Positions 7,247 through 13,602 of a stretch of DNA of 13,602 nt are shown piece by piece; the first letter of the stretch is position 1; every line of letters starts with the position of its first letter. The notes beneath the pieces are model-generated. The model did no database searches. It saw only the letters and a list, made by a program, of their open reading frames with translations, and had not been told where the DNA came from. Source of the stretch: Prolixibacteraceae bacterium. Lineage in GTDB: Bacteria > Bacteroidota > Bacteroidia > Bacteroidales > Prolixibacteraceae. Both the position numbers and the translations under genes were made by a program. The stretch spans positions 1 through 13,602 of the forward strand of contig SKHV01000054.1 in the NCBI GenBank assembly GCA_007116765.1, read 5' to 3'.

Positions 7247-8512
7247 TTATTTTCCCCATAATTTTTTCTGGCGTTCGGCTGCGTTTGTTTCTTGTGTATT
7301 ATTGCCGGGATGCCATAATTTTAAATCTTTAATGCTATCGGGCAAATATTGTTGAGCTATGAAATTGTTGTTGTAGTTGTGCGGATAGATGTACTTTTCG
7401 CCGTAACCAAGTTCTTTCATGAGTTTTGTAGGAGCATTGCGTAAGTGAAGAGGCACAGCTAGATTGCCACTATTTTTTACTTCTTGTAATGCATCGCCAA
7501 TTGCATTGTAGGCGGTGTTGCTTTTTGGGGAAGTAGCCAGATAAATTGCTACCTCCGACAGTACAATTCGTCCTTCGGGCCAGCCAATTTTATTGATTGC
7601 ATCGAAAGCTGCATTGGCCAGTAGCAGTGCGTTTGGATTTGCCAGCCCCACGTCTTCGGCAGCCGATATAAGCAATCTTCGGGCAATGAATTTCGGGTCT
7701 TCGCCCCCTTCAACCATACGAGCCAGCCAGTAAACAGCTGCATTAGGGTCGCTGCCACGAATGCTTTTTATAAAGGCCGAAACAATGTCGTAGTGCATTT
7801 CGCCATTTTTATCGTAGGCCTGTGGGTTTTGCTGTAAGCTTTCGGTAACAAGCTCGTTGGTGATTATTACTTTTCCTTCATTTGCATGGGCTGCAAGTAA
7901 TTCAATTGTATTAAGAAGTTTTCGAGCATCGCCGCCCGAAAAACGAAATAAGGATTCAGTTTCTTCAATTTCGAATTTTATGGTTTTTAAAAACGAATCT
8001 TTATGAATTGCATATTCAAGGAGCTTTTTCAGATCGCTTACTTCGAGCGATTTTAGCACATAAACCTGGCAGCGCGAAAGGAGAGGTGTTATTACCTCAA
8101 ATGAAGGGTTTTCGGTAGTGGCACCAATAAGTGTTACAATACCTTGTTCTACCGCTCCGAGCAGTGAATCTTGCTGCGACTTGCTGAAACGATGTATCTC
8201 GTCGATAAACAAGATTGGGTTCGGACGATTGAAAAATTGCTGTTTCTTTGCGCTTTCAATGGCTTCACGTACATCTTTAACGCCCGAGTTAATGGCGCTT
8301 AATGTATAAAAGGGGCGGTCAAGTGTATTCGATATAATTTTAGCTAGTGTGGTTTTTCCAACTCCGGGAGGTCCCCATAAAATAATTGAACTGAGCGTGT
8401 TCGAGTCAATCATTTTACGAAGTATCGCGTTTTTGCCCACCAAATGCTCCTGTCCTATATAACTGTCAAGGTTTCCGGGGCGGAGTCGTTCTGCTAATGG
8501 TTGATTTGCCAT
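7247..8512 (-). CDS. rarA: replication-associated recombination protein A (RarA/MgsA AAA+ ATPase)
   Basis: AAA+ ATPase of the clamp-loader clade that acts at stalled replication forks and interacts with SSB and single-strand/double-strand junctions (family knowledge). 421 residues, close to the usual length. Visible: N-terminal PLAERLRPGNLDSYIGQEHL at 5-24, Walker A GPPGVGKTT at 47-55, Walker B LFIDEIHRF at 101-109, sensor 1 region GATTENPSF at 130-138, LLSRCQV at 144-150 with the arginine-finger candidate Arg147, sensor 2 GGDARKLLN at 193-201, then the helical oligomerisation region with GGEDPKFIARRLLISAAEDVGL at 269-290 and a C-terminal LRNAPTKLMKELGYG. The frame continues upstream to an ATG at 8545, but those 11 residues (MHRVFFFYFCT) are unlike the family, so the ATG at 8512 is preferred. 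An exact -7 promoter element lies just 4 bases before it. First gene of the four-gene minus-strand run. Confidence 0.96.
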   Translation of the reverse strand: MANQPLAERLRPGNLDSYIGQEHLVGKNAILRKMIDSNTLSSIILWGPPGVGKTTLAKIISNTLDRPFYTLSAINSGVKDVREAIESAKKQQFFNRPNPILFIDEIHRFSKSQQDSLLGAVEQGIVTLIGATTENPSFEVITPLLSRCQVYVLKSLEVSDLKKLLEYAIHKDSFLKTIKFEIEETESLFRFSGGDARKLLNTIELLAAHANEGKVIITNELVTESLQQNPQAYDKNGEMHYDIVSAFIKSIRGSDPNAAVYWLARMVEGGEDPKFIARRLLISAAEDVGLANPNALLLANAAFDAINKIGWPEGRIVLSEVAIYLATSPKSNTAYNAIGDALQEVKNSGNLAVPLHLRNAPTKLMKELGYGEKYIYPHNYNNNFIAQQYLPDSIKDLKLWHPGNNTQETNAAERQKKLWGK

Positions 8513-8516
8513 AGTA

Positions 8517-8550
8517 CAAAAATAAAAGAAAAATACCCGATGCAATCAAA
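8517..8550 (-). promoter_or_regulatory. rarA promoter (-33 TTTG, -7 TATTTTTG) abutting the start codon
   Basis: On the minus strand, TATTTTTG (8524 to 8517) matches TAnnTTTG exactly, and TTTG (8550 to 8547) lies 22 bases upstream, slightly wider than typical. The end of the -7 element is 4 bases from the ATG at 8512, so the predicted transcription start falls on or beside the A of the start codon, implying a leaderless or nearly leaderless mRNA. Confidence 0.5.
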
Positions 8551-8625
8551 CTAATGAAGCTGTTTTACGTTATTGTATAAAAATAAATCCTATTTACTCA
8601 ATAGTATAATTTAATTCAGAATAAT

Positions 8626-9051
8626 ATGCAAAAAGTTTGTCCCATTACAGAAAAGAGAATTGATGAAAATGTAGCACGTTTGAATGCGTTCATAACTGTT
8701 GTATTCATTTTACTATATATAGTTTTCAATTTTTGGGCAGGAATGATATTCCTTTTATTCGATTTTACCATGCGTGGTTTTATAGATAGACAATATAGTC
8801 TCATAGCCCAAACGAATATTAAAATTGTACAAGCTTTAAGGCTCAAGCCTAAACTGATTAATGCGGGGCCAAAAATATTTGCGGCTCAGGTAGGGGTGTT
8901 GTTTACTATACTCATAGTACTTGGGTTGGCATTAAACTATACTTTATTTCCTCTGGTTTTAGCAGGTATATTAGGTTTCTTTTCCTTTCTTGAATTGTCA
9001 TTTGGCTTTTGTGTGGCCTGTCAAATTTACCCGTTTATTCGCCGTGGCTAA
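8626..9051 (+). CDS. DUF4395 family integral membrane protein
   Basis: 141-residue inner-membrane protein matching the DUF4395 pattern: an N-terminal VCPITEKRIDENVARLNA segment (residues 4-21), two hydrophobic segments at about 22-37 and 36-50, a cytoplasmic-looking loop with KIVQALRLKPK, two further helices at about 86-105 and 107-128, and a C-terminal GFCVACQIYPF (127-137) containing a CxxC pair at Cys129 and Cys132. Function in the family is not established; the conserved Cys residues suggest a redox or metal role, which is inference. The ATG at 8626 is followed directly by the family N-terminus. I see no strong promoter element in the 113-base divergent spacer shared with rarA. Its TAA stop overlaps the TAG of the convergent nfeD-type gene. 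Confidence 0.9.
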   Translation: MQKVCPITEKRIDENVARLNAFITVVFILLYIVFNFWAGMIFLLFDFTMRGFIDRQYSLIAQTNIKIVQALRLKPKLINAGPKIFAAQVGVLFTILIVLGLALNYTLFPLVLAGILGFFSFLELSFGFCVACQIYPFIRRG

Positions 9052-10445
9052 TCAGTGCTTGATTTTTCAACATAAAGTTGACCACTTTCGTGTCGTAATA
9101 CTGTAATCTTTTCATCTTTATCGATAAACCCCTCAAGCGATTTGGCATCCCATATTTCACCTTCAACATTTACTTTCCCCGAAGGACGTAAAATAGTATG
9201 TGCCGTTCCATTTTTTCCTACCATCTTGAACTGATTGGTATTAAAGCTAATGAAGCCTTCGCTTAATTGTTGGGTACTGTTGAGTGAAAGGTTGTGAAAT
9301 GCGCCACGCGAGGCAGTAAAGGCAAGCTTGCTTAGCCATATTGCCATTACTAAGCCCATGAAAATTGAAACGGTTACAGTTAGTAAAGCCGATATTATTG
9401 CAGAAGATTCTACCATTTCGAAATTGAAACGTACATTGCCAATTAAACTCAGTGTTAGTCCCGCAATGGTTAGGGATATGCCTGCAGCACCGGCTACACC
9501 AAAGCCGGGTATCACAAAAATTTCAACCGCAATGAGAATGAGCCCTATTATAAATAGCATTATTTCCCAGTTTTCGGCCAGTCCTTCGATGTATAGTGGT
9601 GCAAAATATCCAATTGAGGCAAGTAAGGCCACTGCCAGCGGAAAGCCTATGCCCGGAGTTTGCATTTCAAAGTAAACACCACCCAGAATAGCCATTATTA
9701 GAACTCCTGAAACCAGAGGATGAGTAAGAAAACCAATAATTTTGTCGATTGTGGTAGGTACAAATTCCTTAATTACATAGTTGTTTATGTTCGCTTTTTG
9801 AAGCAACTCATCAACATTGCTAACTATTCCTTCGCAAAAGCCTAGCTCCATGGCTTCGGAAGCCGTAAGTGTGAGTACTTTTCCTGTGTCAATAATACCG
9901 GGTATATATACATAATCGTCGACCATTGCTTCGGCAATTTTAGGGTCACGAAACCACTTAATTATTGTATCGTTTTCGGTAATTATTGTGTCTTTACCGT
10001 GGCTTTGTGCTGTAGAACGCATTATCGATCTGAAATACGACTGCATTTTATCCGAGGCTTCTGTTCCGCTTTGATCAACTACTGTGGCTGCTCCAATATT
10101 TGCGCCCGGCCTCATGTAGATGCTATCGGCTGCAATTGAAATAAGTGCACCGGCCGAAGCTGCATTGTTGTCGATAAATACCCATACTGGGATATCGCTG
10201 TTTAGAATTTTTGTTCTAATAGAATCGGCATCAACCACTGTACCTCCATATGTGTTCATGTGGATAAGAATAAGATCGGCCTCCATTTCACGGGCATTTT
10301 CAAAAACAATTTTTGTTTGCCTCCATACTGACGGAGCAATTTGCTCTTTGATATTAAACTTGTATACCAATACCGTATCGGCTTTATTGAAAGCTACTGC
10401 GCTGATATTTAGTAGAATTAGTAGTAATAAAAGTATTCGCCTCAT
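9048..10445 (-). CDS. NfeD-family membrane-bound ClpP-class serine protease (long form)
   Basis: 465-residue long-form NfeD (NfeD1b type): signal sequence, ClpP-like protease domain outside the cytoplasm, membrane helices and a C-terminal OB-fold. Visible: signal peptide 1-19 (MRRILLLLLILLNISAVAF), glycine loop NTYGG at 64-68, nucleophile motif NNAASAGA at 93-100 with Ser97, ASDKMQSYF at 130-138 with Lys133 as candidate general base (Ser-Lys dyad as in archaeal PH1510), then about five helices between 236 and 372, including GVYFEMQTPGIGFPL and FVIPGFGVAGAAG, and an OB-like tail at about 393-460 (GKNGTAHTILRPSGKV). Family members are thought to work with stomatin/flotillin (SPFH) proteins in membrane quality control; no such gene is adjacent here. 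The ATG at 10445 directly precedes a good signal peptide. It converges on the DUF4395 gene with overlapping stop codons and diverges from purB. Confidence 0.93.
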   Translation of the reverse strand: MRRILLLLLILLNISAVAFNKADTVLVYKFNIKEQIAPSVWRQTKIVFENAREMEADLILIHMNTYGGTVVDADSIRTKILNSDIPVWVFIDNNAASAGALISIAADSIYMRPGANIGAATVVDQSGTEASDKMQSYFRSIMRSTAQSHGKDTIITENDTIIKWFRDPKIAEAMVDDYVYIPGIIDTGKVLTLTASEAMELGFCEGIVSNVDELLQKANINNYVIKEFVPTTIDKIIGFLTHPLVSGVLIMAILGGVYFEMQTPGIGFPLAVALLASIGYFAPLYIEGLAENWEIMLFIIGLILIAVEIFVIPGFGVAGAAGISLTIAGLTLSLIGNVRFNFEMVESSAIISALLTVTVSIFMGLVMAIWLSKLAFTASRGAFHNLSLNSTQQLSEGFISFNTNQFKMVGKNGTAHTILRPSGKVNVEGEIWDAKSLEGFIDKDEKITVLRHESGQLYVEKSSTD

Positions 10446-10495
10446 GAGTGTGAAATCGTTTAAATTATTAACTGCTTTGTGAAATGAATTATTTT

Positions 10496-10528
10496 ATTGA
10501 ACATTGAAATGTAGTTCAATTTTTTTTT
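10496..10528 (+). terminator. terminator-like hairpin with nine T residues, upstream of purB
   Basis: ATTGAAC (10496-10502) pairs with GTTCAAT (10514-10520), a 7-bp stem whose last base begins a run of nine T (10520-10528). An alternative inner stem ACAT/ATGT with a TGAA loop is also possible. The layout fits an intrinsic terminator on the plus strand only, but the stem is AT-rich. The nearest plus-strand gene upstream ends at 9051, so what it would terminate is unclear. It lies before the purB -7 element, so it is probably not in the purB leader. Confidence 0.45.
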
Positions 10529-10613
10529 AATAGTACGAAGCAGGATTGAACGTAATTATGGTATAAAAATACTATTTTAATCAGCATGCACCCCCAAAAT
10601 ACTTGTTTTATTT

Positions 10614-10621
10614 TATCTTTG
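10614..10621 (+). promoter_or_regulatory. purB -7 promoter element (TATCTTTG)
   Basis: TATCTTTG matches TAnnTTTG exactly and ends 24 bases before the purB ATG at 10646, giving a leader of about 20 bases. No TTTG lies at the -33 distance, so the upstream half is weak. The position also argues against the ATG at 10586 as the translation start, since that would precede the promoter. I see no purine riboswitch fold in so short a leader. Confidence 0.5.
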
Positions 10622-10645
10622 AAGCCTCAAATCAAAATTTGTGTT

Positions 10646-11989
10646 ATGAGTAAATATGAATTGACTGCTATTACCCCTATCGATGGGCGTTACCACGATA
10701 AAGTAAGTGAACTTGAAGAGTATTTTTCGGAATATGCTCTAATAAAATATCGTGTTTTTGTTGAAATAGAGTATTTTATCGCCTTATGCGAGCTTCCTCT
10801 TCCACAGTTAAGTGATTTTGATAAGAGCTTTTTTAATGCGTTACGAAATATTTATAACGATTTTTCGGTTGACGATGCTCAGCGGGTAAAAGATATTGAA
10901 CAAGTCACAAACCACGATGTTAAGGCAGTTGAATACTTCATAAAAGAAAAGTTTGATACGCTTAATTTGCAGGCTTTCAAAGAATTTATCCATTTTGGTC
11001 TTACCTCGCAGGATATAAACAATACCGCCGTACCCTGTTCATTGCGCGATGCCTTGCAGCAGGTGTATTACCCCCGGCTTGAAAAAGTAATTCAGAAGCT
11101 TGAAGAATTGGCTGAAGGATGGGACGATGTTTCGATGCTTGCACGTACACATGGTCAGCCAGCTTCGCCCACACGCTTGGGTAAAGAGCTTAAGGTATTC
11201 ATTGAACGGTTAAATGTTCAGCTTGATTTACTTAAAGGAATATCGTGCTATGCTAAATTTGGAGGGGCTACAGGCAACTTCAATGCTCATTTTGTAGCTT
11301 ATCCTGATGTGGATTGGATTGTTTTTGCGAATGACTTTTGCGATGAAAAATTGAAGCTTGAACGTTCGCAAGTTACCACTCAAATTGCGCATTACGACAA
11401 TTACGGTGCAATTTTTGACAACCTGAAACGAATCAACACCATTTTGCTTGACTTAAACCGGGACATGTGGACCTACATTTCTATGGACTATTTCAAGCAA
11501 AAAATCAAGAAAGGTGAAATTGGTTCGTCGGCAATGCCACATAAAGTAAATCCTATCGACTTTGAGAATTCCGAAGGGAATATTGGAATTGCCAATGCCT
11601 TATTCGAGCATTTATCAGCAAAATTACCCGTTTCGCGATTACAGCGCGACTTAACAGATTCCACCGTATTGAGGAATATTGGTGTGCCTATAGCGCATAC
11701 TTTAATTTCGCTTAGCTCTACATTGAAAGGCCTTGATAAAGTAATTATTAACAAAGAAGCAATTGATGCCGATTTGGAACGGAACTGGAGTGTAGTGGCA
11801 GAGGGTATTCAAACTGTGCTGCGCAGCGAAAACTACCCCAATCCATATGAAGCCTTGCTTAACTTAACTCGTACCAATTCAAAAATTAACCGCGAGGCTA
11901 TTCACGAGTTTATTGAATCACTCGATGTGAGTGATGAAATTAAAGCAAGGTTGAAGAAAATAACACCACAAAGTTATACCGGTTTATAG
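10646..11989 (+). CDS. purB: adenylosuccinate lyase
   Basis: Fumarase/aspartase-superfamily enzyme acting twice in purine synthesis: it cleaves SAICAR to AICAR plus fumarate, and adenylosuccinate to AMP plus fumarate. Cytoplasmic homotetramer by family. 447 residues, of the E. coli PurB type. Visible: N-terminal ELTAITPIDGRYHDKV, FGLTSQDINNTAV, ARTHGQPASPTRLGKE with His169 (equivalent of the E. coli general-acid His), QVTTQIAHYDNYGAIFDNLKR, and the superfamily signature GSSAMPHKVNPIDFENSEGN at 293-312 carrying the catalytic Ser294/Ser295 pair. The open frame extends to an ATG at 10586, but those 20 residues are not family-like and lie before the -7 promoter element; the ATG at 10646 gives the standard N-terminus. 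It is divergent from the nfeD-type gene and followed after 79 bases by the ABC exporter, with which it may or may not be co-transcribed. Confidence 0.98.
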   Translation: MSKYELTAITPIDGRYHDKVSELEEYFSEYALIKYRVFVEIEYFIALCELPLPQLSDFDKSFFNALRNIYNDFSVDDAQRVKDIEQVTNHDVKAVEYFIKEKFDTLNLQAFKEFIHFGLTSQDINNTAVPCSLRDALQQVYYPRLEKVIQKLEELAEGWDDVSMLARTHGQPASPTRLGKELKVFIERLNVQLDLLKGISCYAKFGGATGNFNAHFVAYPDVDWIVFANDFCDEKLKLERSQVTTQIAHYDNYGAIFDNLKRINTILLDLNRDMWTYISMDYFKQKIKKGEIGSSAMPHKVNPIDFENSEGNIGIANALFEHLSAKLPVSRLQRDLTDSTVLRNIGVPIAHTLISLSSTLKGLDKVIINKEAIDADLERNWSVVAEGIQTVLRSENYPNPYEALLNLTRTNSKINREAIHEFIESLDVSDEIKARLKKITPQSYTGL

Positions 11990-12068
11990 TGAGTGTCATT
12001 TTGGATAAGGAGTCGGCAATTTATTCTTAGATTTTGAGTTTGTTGTAGCAGCTCAATAAATAAATATA

Positions 12069-13602
12069 ATGAAGGGATTACTCAAATTATTGCGTCGGTT
12101 TATTCCACCTTTTAAAAAGTGGGTTATTCTTAATATTGTGTTCAACTTACTTGGAGCAATTTTTGGTGCTTTTTCATTTTTGGCTCTCAGTCCTATTTTA
12201 GGAATTCTTTTTGGTACACAAGAAATGGTTACCGAGCCTGTTCCCTTGACTTTCAATTTTGGAGATATAAAACACAACGTGTTTTATTTAATGAGCAACA
12301 TGATTGAAGATTCGGGTCATATGCAGGCTTTATATATCATTGGTGTGTTTATGATAATAATGGTTTTTCTGAAAGTGGGATTTACTTATTTGGCTAGTTT
12401 CTTTATGGTTCCTCTTCGCAATGGGGTAGTACGTAATTTGCGCAATATGATTTATGCCAAGCTGCTTGTGCTTCCATTGGGATATTTTTCGAACGAGCGA
12501 CGTGGCGATATAATGGCGCGAATTACCGGCGACGTGACCGAAATCGAGAATTCGATAATGAATTCCCTCGAAATGTTGTTTAAAAATCCAGTGCTAATTT
12601 TTATTTCACTGGCGGTGATGTTTTACATGAGTTGGCCGCTTACCTTGTTTGTTTTCCTTATGTTGCCTTTTGCCGCACTAGTAACCGGCAGAATAGGGCG
12701 TAGCTTGAAAAAACCATCGCGAAAAGGGCAGGATAAAATGGGCGATATTTTAACCACTATCGATGAAACTTTATCGGGCTTAAGTATTGTAAAAGCGTTT
12801 AATGCCGAAAGACGCATGAAAATCCGTTTTGAGGAAGAAACCCAAGACTATTACAAAACAATGAACCGCCTTATGTGGCGCAGGTTTTTGGCTCATCCGG
12901 TGAGTGAGTTCTTAGGTACTTCTATTATCATTGTTGTTTTATGGTACGGTGGAAGTTTAATATTGAAAAACGAGGGAACTCTTGCACCCGAAGATTTTAT
13001 CACTTACCTGGTATTCTTTTACAGCATAATTAATCCTGCCAAAGCTTTTTCCACTGCATTGTACAGTGTAGAAAAAGGCCTGGCTTCGCTCGACAGAGTG
13101 GATGCAATAATGCAAACCGAAAACAAAATCAAAGACAAGGAAAATGCAATAAGCAAAAAGAGTTTCGATAAAGAAATCGAATTTCGTAATGTTACTTTTT
13201 CCTACGGCGATGAAAAAGTGCTTAAGAATGTAAATATCACTATTCCTAAAGGTAAAACCCTTGCGTTGGTAGGAAAATCGGGTTCAGGAAAAACTACTTT
13301 GGTGAATTTATTACCTCGCTTTTGGGACTTACAAAATGGTGGACAAATACTTATAGACGGCACTGACATAAGAGACATTAAAATAAAGGATTTGCGCGGT
13401 TTGCTGGGATATGTAAGTCAGGATCCCGTTTTATTCAATGATACTTTTGCAAATAATATTGCTTTTGGCGTGGATGAAGCTTCAGAAGATGAAATACTTG
13501 AAGCCGCTAAAGTAGCCCATGCCCACACTTTCATTTCAGAAACACCGGGTGCATACCAAAACAGCATTGGAGACAGTGGTAATAAGCTTTCGGGTGGACA
13601 GC
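12069..13602 (+). CDS. MsbA-like ABC transporter, permease-ATPase fusion, 3'-truncated by window edge
   Basis: Half-transporter of the ABC exporter type (one transmembrane domain fused to one ATPase domain), working as a dimer in the inner membrane; lipid A, lipid or drug export is typical of the family. The frame from the ATG at 12069 stays open to the window end, giving 511 codons. Visible: about six hydrophobic segments (roughly 18-40, 86-113, 168-188, 189-206, 281-300, 311-330), the NBD from about residue 370 with A-loop Tyr379, Walker A GKSGSGKTT at 402-410, Q-loop YVSQDPVLF with Gln451, and signature LSGGQ at 507-511, which is the last complete codon stretch. Walker B, the switch His and the stop lie outside the window. 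The 79-base gap after purB holds only an imperfect -7 match (TAGATTTTG, one base too long, near 12030). MsbA itself is possible, but substrate cannot be read from this sequence. Confidence 0.95.
   Translation, partial: MKGLLKLLRRFIPPFKKWVILNIVFNLLGAIFGAFSFLALSPILGILFGTQEMVTEPVPLTFNFGDIKHNVFYLMSNMIEDSGHMQALYIIGVFMIIMVFLKVGFTYLASFFMVPLRNGVVRNLRNMIYAKLLVLPLGYFSNERRGDIMARITGDVTEIENSIMNSLEMLFKNPVLIFISLAVMFYMSWPLTLFVFLMLPFAALVTGRIGRSLKKPSRKGQDKMGDILTTIDETLSGLSIVKAFNAERRMKIRFEEETQDYYKTMNRLMWRRFLAHPVSEFLGTSIIIVVLWYGGSLILKNEGTLAPEDFITYLVFFYSIINPAKAFSTALYSVEKGLASLDRVDAIMQTENKIKDKENAISKKSFDKEIEFRNVTFSYGDEKVLKNVNITIPKGKTLALVGKSGSGKTTLVNLLPRFWDLQNGGQILIDGTDIRDIKIKDLRGLLGYVSQDPVLFNDTFANNIAFGVDEASEDEILEAAKVAHAHTFISETPGAYQNSIGDSGNKLSGGQ

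Noticed and set aside
4805..8512. Four co-oriented genes as a dedicated defence or novel multi-gene system
   Set aside because: RarA is a housekeeping gene; the others look like envelope or sugar metabolism functions and there is no sensor-effector arrangement, nuclease, toxin or mobile-element border.
8513..8545. In-frame N-terminal extension of rarA (MHRVFFFYFCT)
   Set aside because: Hydrophobic residues foreign to the family; they are the translated promoter region.
8616..8846. Minus-strand 76-codon open frame antisense to the DUF4395 gene
   Set aside because: The plus strand encodes a recognisable DUF4395 protein with family-typical N- and C-terminal motifs.
9328..10482. Plus-strand open frames of 115 and 120 codons antisense to the nfeD-type gene
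   Set aside because: Compositional mirror of a coding strand, with no recognisable protein features and no promoter; the minus-strand gene has intact catalytic motifs.
10586..10645. In-frame N-terminal extension of purB from an upstream ATG
   Set aside because: The 20 residues are not purB-like and the -7 element at 10614-10621 lies downstream of that ATG.
12053..12817. Minus-strand open frames at the start of the ABC transporter
   Set aside because: The plus frame is open to the window end with complete ABC transporter motifs; the minus frames are shadows.

Overview
The window reads as a chromosomal housekeeping segment of a Bacteroidota bacterium; a Marinilabiliales-type relative is my guess, with low confidence. 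The pointers are an AT-rich sequence, start codons without a clear Shine-Dalgarno, and several exact copies of the Bacteroidota -7 promoter element TAnnTTTG. The proteins also look Bacteroidota-type: a RecQ with a short C-terminus, an ESGSTKT-type BadF/NagK-like kinase, an NfeD/ClpP-type membrane protease and a DUF4395 protein. I see no mobile element, CRISPR array, rRNA or tRNA gene.

Layout. 1-1609 (+): a recQ-family helicase gene whose 5' end lies outside the window. 1617-2099 (-): a 160-residue protein of unknown function, convergent with recQ. 2332-4788 (+): pheT, with a well-formed promoter in the 232-base divergent spacer. 8512-4805 (-): a co-oriented run of four genes, namely rarA, a small secreted protein with a CnaB/carboxypeptidase-regulatory-like domain, a BadF/NagK-like sugar kinase, and a lipoprotein that resembles the FTP-PepSY propeptide of metalloproteases. 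8626-9051 (+): a DUF4395 membrane protein whose stop codon overlaps that of the convergent NfeD-family protease gene (10445-9048, -). 10646-11989 (+): purB. 12069-13602 (+): an MsbA-type ABC exporter cut by the window edge just after the LSGGQ signature.

Functionally the genes fall into DNA repair and fork maintenance (RecQ, RarA), translation (PheT), purine synthesis (PurB) and envelope physiology (NfeD, exporter, kinase, secreted and lipid-anchored proteins). Nothing ties them into one dedicated system, and I do not see an undescribed multi-gene machine here. The items most worth a second look are the propeptide-like lipoprotein without a protease, two minus-strand promoters so close to their start codons that the mRNAs may be leaderless, a terminator-like hairpin upstream of purB with no obvious gene to terminate, and the unassigned 160- and 208-residue proteins.
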